From Ectocarpus siliculosus (taxonomy: Eukaryota > Sar > Phaeophyceae > Ectocarpales > Ectocarpaceae), in assembly GCA_000310025.1 (NCBI GenBank), contig FN649748.1, positions 3,340,381-3,404,380 on the forward strand: a stretch of 64,000 bases of DNA. The letters are read 5' to 3'. Positions 1 to 11,785 of this stretch are shown piece after piece. Both the position numbers and the translations under genes were made by a program. How positions within the stretch are numbered: position 1 is the stretch's first letter; every line of letters begins with the position of its first letter. A model generated the notes under the pieces. It made no database searches. It was not told the DNA's origin and was given only the letters and a program-made list of their open reading frames with translations.

Positions 1-785
1 CTTGGCTTCAACGTGCTCGGTGCGTGGAAGCGGCCAGCACCCCTGTGTCGTTGTCGGTGTCGAGAGGCTTGGTTGATGCCGGCACGTATCGCTGTAGTCG
101 TTGCGTTCTTGTGTTGGGCGAGCAGCGCACATGTGGGGGAGGTCAGTGCTGCGCATGCAATACACTCGAAGACGCTGTTTGTGGTGTATTGTGTGTTGTG
201 TTGGATACCACTGGGGCTGCTTGTGCACGTGACCCCGACTTGCTTGCAAGTACTTTTTAAGACGTTCCACGACTCCTTGTTCCGGTTGACTCTTCAACTC
301 CGTAACTGCTGTCGAAGCGCATGTTCACTCACGCGCGATGCACACGCCTTTTTTTTTGTTGGTCTCCGCGGTGTGGCCGTGTCTCGTGCACCGATGGTGT
401 GTAGCGTTCTGTTTTTGATCTGATGCTTTTCGTCGTCTCTTTTCACATCAAACCGACCCCGACCCCCCCACCCATCCTCTCGAGGAAGCGTGGTCAATGG
501 TCTAACAACTAAGGCATGCGAGAACATGAGGACGCCCCCGTCCCGTCCCCCATCCCCCACCCTCGTTTCTCACGAAAAAACGCCTCCTTTGCATTTGCAG
601 CGCGGTTGAGCTCGTCCGCTGTTGCGGAGTTGGAGATGACCGCCAAGGCGTCGATTGCGGTGCTCCAGGGCAGACCGGGGGCCGCGTTCCGGCGGCTTCT
701 GATGACGCGCACCACCCTGTGGAGGAAGTGTGACGCGTTTGTGCAGGTGAGCCAACAAGAGAGACAGAGACAGACAGACAGACCG

Positions 786-839
<54 letters not shown>

Positions 840-3800
840 GCACGTACAGAGACAGATACAGAGACAGGCGTTGTCTTGGCGATGTCCTCTGTAGTGGAGC
901 GTGCGGAGGGCCAATTCTTTTGAACTATCGCAACATTCTGCTGTGCACAGCTGTAGCTGGTGTATGATCGGGGGCACTCGTTGTTGTTGAACTGAAGTCA
1001 CTTTGTTGTCCTCCCGCCACTTGGCACGAGTGATGAGGGTTTTATTTCATCGGACAATCGTCGGCGTTTATCGTGTGTCACCACTACCATCACCACCGCC
1101 TCCATCGTCAACAACCGTCCGCATCACTTGTATGACAGGACCCATCACCAAAATGGTATATACGACTTGCTATTCAAGCAATAGACTAGTCTCGAAACGT
1201 GTGCCCCCTTTTGTGCGTCGTTGTATTTTAGGGTGGCGTGTGTTTTTTTGCGATCGGTTCGTCTCGCGTTCCTGTACGTAAACACCATGTACACTCGTTG
1301 TTGCTAGCTCCCGCTCCTCCGCCATGTCATTATTTTCCATGGCAACGCATGCCCTTGGTGTCGCCCCCCCCCCCCCAAGTCCCTGCTTAGTCCATGCTAG
1401 AGGCCATGACAAAAGTTCTCACCCTCTCTCGTGCATACCGAATCGAATGAACCGTCCAGGTTCCGCTTGTCTCAGCCGATGCCGACAACGGGAAGCGATG
1501 GAAGGAGGCAGCGGCCACAGGCACCGACATGGAGAAGCTAAGAGGGGAGGAAGAAGAGGGTTTGCTCGACAGGCCGCTGTGGCGCCACGTGTCCGACAGG
1601 GTTACGGGTATCTTGAGGGAGGGGCTCGGGGACCGGTGCGTGTTGGCGAGGCCCCTGTGCGGGGTGGCTGGGGAAGCGGCTCACGACTTTCAAGGTGAGA
1701 AAACAGACCACATATACTGTGTTCTTCTTTTGGCGTCGTCATCGTCTTTCAAGTTCCGGCTCCTCGTTGTTCCGTGTGTCGTGCTTTTTGGGGGGCAATT
1801 TTTTTCGCGGGTGGGTGAGCGTGTGGGTGGGTTGTAGATGAAGTGTTGTGTTTTGCGAGGGTTAACTGGTGATCACCTTGAGCCTATCGCGTGCTCATTT
1901 CTTGTGGTCTTTGTCTTGCTTCGGACAGCTCAGCCAGCTGGACTGTCATCACACGTGCGCCGTTGCTGCTGAACCACACAATAGGCGCTCCGTAGTTCGA
2001 GCAGCAGAGTGCAGCTGTCTTTGCTGTGGCAGGCAGCCTTCCTTTGTTCACGTCAGTTGGACCGTTACAGATGTTGTAGAGGTACTGAGCAGAGAACGGA
2101 ACGGTTCTTAACGTGAAGACAACAACAACAACAACAATACCCCCACGGCATGACCAGCTCGCCCGCTCCGACCTTTTCGTTTCCCCCCGAAGGTATACCG
2201 GGCCCGCGGGGATGGCACCCACACAACCCCCCCCCGGCGAGTGTTGGAGGCGGGTCGGGAGAGGGTAAGAGAAAGAACCCCCCCCTGTTGACGGTGGGTC
2301 TAATCGTCAACCCTACGTTTGCCGGGCGACTGGTCGACAAGGGTCCACCAGCAGAAGATGGCCCTGCAGCGAGGAAGTTCCGCGACTTTTGGGGAGGCAA
2401 GAGCGAGCTCAGGAGGTGAGCTGGGGGGCGCGGCCTTTTCGTTTTTGGCGTCGGCGGTGGATCAATTTATTTCGTGTGTCTTGGAGGGTTTCAGAAAATA
2501 TGTATACAATCACAGAAAGAATACCCGTTTGAGAAAAGACCACAGTCCAAGGGGATGCGTTCCAAGTCTTTGGAGTGAGGGGACGAGGATTTGTCGCCAC
2601 GTAAGGCTACATTTAATTTTTGTCTTCGTGTGCTTGGTGAGGTGTCATGTTGTTACCCTTGGCGGACGTGTTCTTACGTGTGAACGCTGGAGATGAGAAA
2701 CACGGTTGTTAGAGATGATGTCATGCCCAAGGGGCGGGGCGGAAGCATATGAGCGGAGAGGTTTGTTGTGGGATACCGCATCACTGCCCCGGGCTACTCG
2801 TATAGTCTACCGTGGTATGCATTCATTCCGGTCGTGTTGGCCTCGCATTTTTTCGTGGTATGTGAAATTGTGAGCGATTGCGTTCGATCTTGCATCTACG
2901 CAAAGTCCCCAACTGCTGTCAGCCACACCTTGCCACCGACATGCTAGCCATTACCCACATGCTGCCCTGTCCTGATGTTTGTTCGGTTCCTTGCATCCGT
3001 TTCTCCGTGCAGAGTATTTACTCCACAAACCCTGATGTGGCGTGGACGCTCGCTGACTTGTCGTCGTTCGATCGGTGTCGTTTTTTCGTTCGTGCTCCCT
3101 CTCTTGCCTCTTGCTGTTGGTGCTGTTGGTGCTGTTGCGCTGTGCAGGTTTAAGGATGGGAGCATCGTGGAGGCGGTGGTGTGGAAGGGGAAGGGGGCTC
3201 AGAGACATCGCGTCATCGAGCAGGTATCTACATTCAACTGTAGGGTCTGGTATCGTTTTTTTTTTTTTTTTCCTCCCAGAGTGACTTGCGTTTTTTCTCT
3301 AGGCGGTCGTCGATTTAGGGAGGAACAAGTAAACGCTCACCGAACATGGACTGCACCTCCTGACATGTGTTGGGTCTTTGTAGTGGAGGTTTAGGTGGGG
3401 CTCAGCCTAACGTTTACGAATGAACGCGCAGGTATGCAAAAACAGGTGGAATCTGTTTCCTTGCTACCTACAGAAGGCGTGCAGTGTGGTAGGTGTTGCT
3501 TCGATACTTGTACATATGGCATGTGGTCTGTTTCTAGGCATAGCTGTGCAGTCTCTGTCATAGCGCTTGAACGTGCCATATCATACCACCCTGATAAAAA
3601 CTGTGTCCAACTAGTCCATAAAAGTCTTACCTTGCATGCACAGGCCAGCGGTTTTTCGTCCGGTAGTGGCCCCGGCTGATACGTCTAACATATTGTTCCC
3701 AAATGTAGGTGTGTAGACTGGCGCCATTTAGTAGATGGGAGGAACACACACACATTGTTGTATTGTGCTTTAACGCTCGCCCGATACTCTCTCTGCTCGT

Positions 3801-6800
3801 CTTTCGCCACGTGAGCAGGTGGTGCGGCATGTGCTAGGACGCCACGATCCTCTGAGGTGTGCCGACTCTTCTTCCGCCAAGCAGAAGCAGCGTCGTGATG
3901 GCCATGCCGTTCGGTTCAGGGGGAACGAGCTGTTGGGCTTGGTGACCGTCGGCGGTTCTGAGGTATGATGGGTGCGATGGGGAACAACAAGAACAGCAGC
4001 AAACAGCAACAGAGTGACTGACTGCTGTGAAACGTGGTATCAAGGAGTGCCTCTACTGCTGTAGCTCACGATGTCAACGGCGGCAGCAACGCGGCTGCAA
4101 CACATAGCAAGGCGCGTCTCTAAACTCGCAACAACAAACAGCAGCAATGAGAGAGAGAGAGAGCGACTGCGAAGTTAAACAAAGATTAACTTTTATAGCT
4201 CGTGTGGCACGTCGATCGCCGGGCATCATCGTCTGTGCCTGGCTATCGAAGCCATGCCTGCTGCCTTTTGGACAAGGACAAGAAAATCAGCACTTTACTG
4301 ATGGGTGTGGTGCTTCGAAAGATCGAGGCATGCCACGACTTGTTGTGATTGCACGACTGCTGTGGATGCACGGCGTACGTATGATTTGGCACCGATGTGA
4401 CCACAACCGATGAACAAGATTCGCCGAACAAGATTCGCCGCACTCTCGTATGGTTCAAACGGTCCCGAAAAAACATTATTTTCTTGTTTTGATATCCATG
4501 CGTGGACGCGTGCTCGTGTGCGGGTGTGTTGTTCCCATTTGTTCTGGCGCCACTCTGCACACTTGTCGTCGTGTGTATATTTCTGACGGTATCAGTTGGG
4601 GTCACAATGTTCTTTGTTGTTCGCGTGTATACGTGTGTGTGTTATGTGCCAGGCGGTTTCGGCTGAGGACGACGACCTTACCCGGTCCGCGATCAAGGCG
4701 TTGCAGCTCCTGCAGGAGAGGGCTAAGGCTGCCGAGGGCATGCCGCTCAAGTAAGTGCACATACCTTACATTCATATATTCATTCATGATGGGAGTGTCA
4801 CCACGTCCATTGAATGAAGGATGAGAAAGCCACCAGACGCTGATCACTGGTAAGAGGATGGGGTTACTGATCTAGATTGTTGGAGTCAATCTTGACACCT
4901 CATCTCCAGCTTGTGTGTGGTATGCGGTCTGTATCGTATGCCTGGCGTGTTTGCGACAATGGTGGACTCGCCCCCCAGGTACGTCAACACACGGTCACTC
5001 CCGGCATTAATTCGTACCGTTTGTTTTCAGGGTGGAGGCCCTGCAGGCGGCATCTCCGCTGTTGAGGTACACCTCGCTCCTGCCCCCGGCGCCGCACCCA
5101 CTGGCCAATAGCCACGGGGAGTCCCCCGCTCCCCTCCCTTCCAAGGCCTCCAAGATATCCTCCCAGGTATGGTACACAGCAGCCCCGAGACCCCCGTCTT
5201 GTTTCGTCAGACCACGCAGGAGACACCCCACTCATCCGCGCGCTATGTAGCCGAGGGGGTTACGGCAGATCCCTTGTTGGGGGGGGTGGGAAGTCTTGTG
5301 TCTGCAGGTCGTTTCTTGTGGGTGCTCGAAACCGTTGTACTGTTGTGAGTGTCCTACTATCCTTGTCCTTAAGTTCCGGTTGGGGGGAGAGTGCGGGGGT
5401 CACTGTTCTAGTCTTGGCTTTTGTATCGACTTGTGGCTCGGTATCCCCCCCCCCCCCCACCCCCATGGATTTGTTTCCATTGTTGGCACGTGCCGTCCTG
5501 GTCATGTGATGGATTGGTTCATGTGGGCCTCCTCATCAAGTGGAGCGATGTCATTTGCAAACGGTGGAGACTCAAGCACTCTCTCGGGGTGATGGCCGTT
5601 TGTATTTACTTTGGTCTGTTGTGCTGTCCCGCCCTTTGTGATGTCATGTCATGGCGCCTACCGTCGTGGTGATGTTTGATGCCTCTCTTTCTCTTTCTGC
5701 TTTTGCGGCCCAGGTGGAGCCCATGGAGGTACTGGTGCGGTTGGAGACCTCGAGCAAGTGGCCCGATGACCTGGACGCCGTGCGTAGTACCGGGACCGCG
5801 TTTCTCATCCGGCTGGCGCAGTGTCTTGAGAAAAAGGTAAGGGCGACAAAGACGGGCCGTTTATTCCTGCGTTGGTGGGTGCAGCAGTATGAGTGTTGGC
5901 TGGTTCCCGAGCTCATTGAATCTACGAGTATCTCCTACGGCCCCGGGCGAAAAAATAAGCTGCGGCTTGTTTGTCGTCGGTGGTAAGTGGACATTCCGCA
6001 GTTAGGTGTGCAAGACGCATTGTGTTTTTGACACGGAGAATATTGCCCAGCCAAAGGCATTAGAGCAATCAACCCGCTTGCATGCTGCTCATCGTGTATT
6101 ACTTGTTTTCGAATCTGCGTGCCCCCCCCCCCCCCCTCCCGCCTCTTGACTCGCGGCGGTTTCAGTACAACTTGAGGTGCGTGGTGGGAAGGCGTTCGAT
6201 GGATGTTCTCACGGCCGGCTACTGCTTCCGACTCAGGATTGGCGGCGAGAGGGAGCTTTCGCTGCTAGGGAAGGACAAGGTAAGCAAGGAAGAAAAAGAC
6301 ACCACAGACGTCGTCTGAAGAGTTATACGGATACTATGGTAGAATTGACAAGCGCTTGCACGGTCGATCGAGGCTAATGAAGCCACCTCTCTTACGGCCG
6401 TGTGAGGACGTGTCCTTTCGGCTACCGTTAGGATAGAATCCGGTCGATTTTGCTTGTATAGCACCATGATAGCACCATTGGGTGAGCCGGTTATTATAGT
6501 ATTGTTGGGTAGTAAGGGGTAGCGTGACCGGTGGCCTCGCGAACCATGGCGTTGACGTTTCCTCGCCTGTCGTTTCCCTCCCCTTTCGCTGCTACGCGAT
6601 GTCTCATGCGACGCGACTTGTCACCTTTCCAACCATACATTTACAGGCGAGTGGCCCCGAGCGGCTAGCCTTGAAAGAGGCCGTGTTGTTGGCCGCACCT
6701 CACCATTCCACCATCCACGGACTGCACCTGCAGAAGCCGGCCTTCGGCCTGACCGTCCGAGCGGCCTCGCGCTGGCTGGAGCAGCATATGATGGAGGAAC

Positions 6801-9800
6801 ACCTGCGGTGAGATGTGGTGATGGGTCGGGGCCATTTCGTGGACACGGACGAGCGACAACCCGTGTAGGCCGAGGGCATACGCTACTTTACTACTACAGT
6901 AGGCTTGGCGACACAATCGGTGGTACATCGCGCGATCGTGGCAGTGGTATAAAAAACGAAAAACAAACATGGGAGCGGAGCCACCACCCTCTCGATAGTT
7001 TGGGACAAGTGGTGCAGGTTTGATGGGCGCGATGTGTTCGTGCACGCACATACGACAAGACGGAAAGGACTATAATAGACACGAGCTTGGTGGTTTTGGT
7101 GGGACGCTTCACAGTGCAGCAGCCAACGAGAGATCCTTGTCGACCGAGAGCGCGTGCTCTCGCCATCGACTACTGCTGTGGGGTCCTTCCATCCCGCCTT
7201 TGCCTCGGAAGAATAAACCATTGCTTCATCACCCCCCCCTCCCCGCCGCACCTTTTTTTCATGTTGCTCACAGAGTGGAGGCAGTGGAGCTCCTTGTGGC
7301 GAGCCTTTTTTCGGACGAGGCGCCGCTGGCACCCCCGTCCACCGGAATGGCGGGATTCCTCCGCTTCTTGCTGCTCCTCGCGGGACACGATTGGGCGACT
7401 GCGCCGCTGCTGGTCGACCCGCAGGGGGAGCTGAGCTCAACGGATAGGGCGGCTGCTACGGAGGCGTTTTCTCGATCGAGGGACAGGGGTGAGTCGGCCA
7501 CGAAGCCTTGCGCTTTGCCTTGTGTGTGTTTCTTGGTGCGGCGGGCGGGGAGCAGAAAGCCCTGGCAGTGCTGCTGTTTTTGGTGCTGCTTGTCTTGACA
7601 GATTGGTTGGTGAGCAGGACAAGAGGTACGGCAGTAGTCGTGAGGCAGGTACGGTGACTTTGGCATGTGCCACGCACCGGCGTGTCGTAGCGGGCAGGTT
7701 TGTTGTGGGCCCCGGTATGGGTGGGCGAGAAGGACCGATATTTAGCGACGCTCACCATCTTGTTGTACGTAGTCGGGACGTACGCCCCTGCGGCAGTCCG
7801 TTGCATCCCGACCGTTTGACCGCGTTACTGTGGGTGCCGTGCGGAAGCAGGAAGGGAACAGACAATTCTCGTGGTGTGGGAATGAACTGGTAACGAAACC
7901 AACAGGCATGCATGCTTGTGCAGACAATGCCAGCACCCGACCCAACCGCCAAAACCACGAAGCCACCACCTGCTTCGACCGGAAAAAACGCCTGCCCTTC
8001 TTTGCAGACGCCGCAGGCGGAAGCGCCATGTACGTGGTCGCACCCTACGCCCGCGACCTGGGCTGGGAGTCTTCCTGGACCTCGCCCCGTCCCGAACGGC
8101 CTGTGCTCGGCCGACTGGTGGCTCTGGCTAAAGCATCGGCGGAGTCTCTGGTGGGCTGGCTCTCGGGGGAGGGGACGCTGGGGAACGGGCCCGGTGGCTG
8201 GAAAGACGCCTTCAGGTGAGGGTATTTACGGCATCACAGGACACGACGTGGTCTCGTGCTCTTTGCCCCCACCTGTCGGTCGTGCGTGGTTGTAGGCAGA
8301 TTTAGGTGTGAAAAGTCAGCAAGAAAATAATGGGTTTGTGTGTTTTGTTTCTTGGGTATTGTTCTACATTATTGTGTGCGTTTTTTTTTTTATTGTGCTT
8401 TTTCATTTTCAGTTTTAGGGACGCAATACATGGGCGTTTCGATGGCTTAGAGCACTGCGAGGGTTGCCTGGTGGCAGGCAGGGAGGAAGGGGGGCAACGT
8501 GAGTGACGTTTTTGCCGGCACGAAGTATCTACGAGGGAAGACCGCGCAACCCTCCCTTGTCTCGGCTCGATGCCAGCATCCGCCCTTTGTTGTTCTGCTG
8601 TTTGGCTTGACCGTAGGCACCCCCCTTCACCCACCCACCCACCCCTCCTCCTGCCAGGATGGCGACGGCGGAGCAGCAGACGTTTGACGTCAGGTTGGTG
8701 CTGAACGCCGCCGTCATGTCGGACACGGCTCCTACCTCGCTGTGCGGCGGCGAGACCTTCCAGCGCCGTCGAGTCAAGGGCTGCCCCGCCCTACAGACCA
8801 AGGCCTACAAAAACCTAATCGGAGGAGGTGAGAGCAGGGAGCGCCATCGATGACGGTGGATATCAGATCCCCGCATGGGCCAATTTTTGAATGTCGGTTT
8901 CTCAGCGGCTGATTGAGGGTGCCAATGTCGAATGATGCGTGTTCTGAATGCTCTCTCTCTCTCTCCCTCTCTCTCGCTCGATAAACTAGTGAGTGCAATA
9001 TTTCCAACGCCGGCTGTTTCGGCACCCCGACGGTTCGTCTCTCTAAGCAATCGAGCTTTGAAACTCGACCCCAATAGGGACGTTTATGTATACACCATCG
9101 ATCACGGCGGTAGGGAGTTTTTGTAGGCGAAGCTGTGCTGTCTCCCGTGACGGGACGCTGAACTCCCTCTTCTCCCCTCTGTGCTCTTTCTTCCTCACTT
9201 ACTGGCGTTGGCGCGTTGGCTTGTCCAAGCCGAAGGTACTTTGTCAGCGTCACAATTGAGTTGTCTTCATGCACACTATTATAGAGTGCTAAACCAGCTT
9301 TTAACACGGCGACCACTTGAGGGAGAGAAGAAGGGAAGGTGGACATGGACTACACTTGCTGTAGTGCGAAGACTCTGTTTCCTTGAAAAATATCTGGCCT
9401 CTCGAAACTCTCTGTAACGTGCGCAACACTGCCACACCACCGCCACCACTTACCGCTGTTCCCTGTCCCTCAAACTCCCCCCGTTGTCTCTACATACCCT
9501 AATCTGCCGGGCTGTATCGCTTCGAAACTCCCGTACCTTCAGGGGTGAACGCCGGCAAAGGAGGAAAGGGTGGAGACGGGACCCACGGTCCCCTGGTGGT
9601 CGGATTCGATCCGATCGGTGACCTCGTGTCGGAGTTACGCCGCCGCTTCGGCCACCTGGCAGTGTTCTTCTCGCCCGGCTCGGCCGGAGCATCTGGCATC
9701 ATTGGCCTCGTTTGGCGGCCGACCGCTTTCGTCCCTCGGCCCAACAACGTCAACCGCTCGCAGCACATGATGGTTGTCGGGGGCGAGGGGGCGCGCGGGG

Positions 9801-9901
9801 GGGGTGAGGTGGCGACGATGAGTGTGCTGAACGTTGTGGAGGTGTTGTCGGAGATGAAAGTTGTCGGGGGGGACATGATCGAGGCCGTGCACGTCTCGTG
9901 A
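1..9901 (+). CDS. NOL6: Nucleolar protein 6 / Nrap / Utp22 (3' part, 15 exons; 5' end off window)
   Basis: SSU-processome component (Utp22 in yeast) that acts in the nucleolus in 18S pre-rRNA processing; that role comes from the family. Exons read: 1-19, 601-746, 1460-1694, 2193-2415, 3148-3223, 3819-3962, 4653-4750, 5031-5166, 5714-5836, 6166-6279, 6647-6807, 7274-7488, 8008-8215, 8658-8827, 9543-9901. All are GT-AG, all phases agree, and they give 808 codons before TGA at 9899-9901. Family hallmarks are clear: LGFNVLA at the left edge, FWGGKSELRRFKDGSI across the intron at 2416-3147, MPLKVEALQAASPLLRYTS, SKWPDDLDAVR, HHSTIHGLHLQKPAFG, GFLRFLLLLAGHDW, and a C-terminal LAVFFSPG followed by GLVWRPTAF. 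The human protein has about 1,146 residues, so roughly the first 340 residues lie to the left. The gene is convergent with the C2orf69-like gene. Confidence 0.95.
470..545 (+). repeat. Copy 1 of dispersed A-box-like/poly-C repeat (in NOL6 intron)
   Basis: Lies in the first visible NOL6 intron. It carries the core GTGGTCAATGGTCTAAC, then AAGGCATGC, then ATGAGGACG running into C-rich sequence. The same order of blocks recurs near 12848, 43903, 44612 and 44850. The core resembles a tRNA A box (internal pol III promoter), but no full cloverleaf could be folded. Confidence 0.7.
787..834. repeat. Compound (CA)n/(GA)n microsatellite
   Basis: A CA run followed by about 18 GA units, in the NOL6 intron just downstream of the exon ending at 746. 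Confidence 0.95.
2510..2585 (+). repeat. Diverged dispersed repeat, partner at 32071-32146
   Basis: Lies in the NOL6 intron 2416-3147. Blocks shared in order with 32071-32146: CACAGAAAGA, TACCC, TTGAGA/TCGAGA, CCACAGTC, GGGATG and AGTCTTT followed by a GTGAG-like end. The two are diverged copies of one element of unknown class. Confidence 0.55.
8941..8976. repeat. (CT)n microsatellite
   Basis: Imperfect CT run in the last NOL6 intron (8828-9542). Confidence 0.9.
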
Positions 9902-11785
9902 GCTGAAGTTGGTTTAACTCTTGATGGCGTTCTACGTTTTGTAATGCGTTGTTTTTTGTTGTTTTCGCGTTTTGTGTAATACAAGGGCGGAGGAGTGACG
10001 CACTACAACGCAGTATGAGATCGCCAACCATGTGTTTTGGTAGATTGGAGTGCTGAAATGTTTGTTGATACCCGTGTTTGGGTACAGACATTGCCTACCG
10101 CATGTGCTTGTGTCTTCGGTGCTCTTTTCGGCGAGAGAGAGAGCTCTCTCAGTTTTGATAAGCATCACCACGTTTGACTGGAAGCAACCAACAATCAACC
10201 CAGGGCGAGGCGAGACTTCCCTTGCATGATGTCTCGCAACGAGAGACGACAGTTGTTGGACTGCGTTGGTGCGGACTGATCAGTTGCATCAAATCAAGGC
10301 TACGCCTCTTTTTTTGTGGAACGCTTCTTCCGTGGGAGATGAAGGTTGGCTCGAAAAACCGAGTTGATGAATGCTTTCGAGAATATGGGCTCTCTGCGGG
10401 GTCGCTTTGTGTCGCACGTTACTCCCGGTTGACGTCTTCTCCCACGCTTGTGTCGATCAAAAGACTTCGTGTCACACCGTTGGGCGGAAAATTTTAAGTA
10501 TTACTGTGATTCTTGCTGATGGTTGAATCGCGCCCACCGAGTTCACCCCCTGTTCTGTGTTCGTAGATAACAGTAACCAACAGCAACGAGTGCATTCCGC
10601 CAAGGGGGGAATGGGGTAATGGAGACAGAACAATATCGTGTGTGTACACTCGGGCATGTCGCGGACTTATCTAAAGCAACTCCATGAGCTGAGAGTGCTT
10701 CACCGGGCACGAACGATATGGCATCTGGCATCATCCTAACTCTGCGTACGTAAAAACGTTGTTACTTTGCGTGGCTTCATATTTATGTAGGTCGCGTCCC
10801 TTCCTGATTCATCCGGAAAAAAAAGATGAAATGAATGCATGATTGGTTGTGTGCCATACGGCACTGGCCGCTTTCGACGTGCTCCGCATTCAGCTGAAAC
10901 GGACACAAAACACTTCTGTTTGACCGTGCCAAAGCACGTGTTTTCCCTTTCCTCTCTACTACTTCTATCGTAAATCCCGGTCATGTGGACGGGAATGCAA
11001 AATAGATACAAACATCGAACACCCCACACACAACCATGATATGACCCCTACCCCTCCTCAATACATTCCAACCTCAAACTCGCAAGTCCAATGTCGAGGC
11101 AACGAAGACTCTAAAAAAGCAAATCTTACGACAAGCACATGTACTATTTACATACCGTACCTTGGCAGGTTTTTGTATCTCGGGAAAACGCCTCCTCAAA
11201 CCACAAAAGATCCTGCAACAATCGAACATACGAGTGTGGCCCGAAGGCTGAACCAAGTCAAGTTCCAAGTCGTAGAGAAACGTCATCCCGAAAACACGTG
11301 GTGCCATGGTGGCCACACCGTGCGCTCAGCGGCACCTCGCAAGAGTCGCAGGCCACCTACAAAAAAAACACCCGACAGGGTGGCAGGGTGGAACATGCCT
11401 ACTGCAAGTGATTCTCGCTTCGAACGCCTTCTAAAAAAGTATGATATGTGGTACTGGACACGGACGGCGTTACGACGCAACAACGTTGGCAAAGGACAAC
11501 ACTAGCCGAAACGGGCGGGAGCATCTTGCTCAGCTCAAGCGCTTGGATGAATGCGTGCGGCACAGCGCCCCGCCTGGGTAAAGGGCGGCTAGTCGACACA
11601 GCCGAACCACAGGTCGTACAGCCAACTAACAGTGCGGCGCAATAGTCCGCCCAAGAAAATGGCGGCAAGACGAGAAACATCACAAACATGAGCAGAGTCA
11701 AACCGAGAGTTCAGCTCAAGCACACTCGCCGCACAACTATGACAACAGCCAGGCCAGGATTTACAGAATAACCAAGCGACCCTCT
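9902..11785. other. Convergent intergenic / 3' UTR region
   Basis: Lies between the stop codons of NOL6 (plus) and the C2orf69-like gene (minus). It contains only short overlapping open frames with no recognisable blocks and no paired splice sites. It most likely holds the two 3' UTRs. I see no RNA gene here. Confidence 0.6.

Noticed and set aside
11041-11505. 154-codon plus-strand open frame
   Set aside because: Lies in the convergent 3' UTR region with no recognisable block and no gene-like codon bias.
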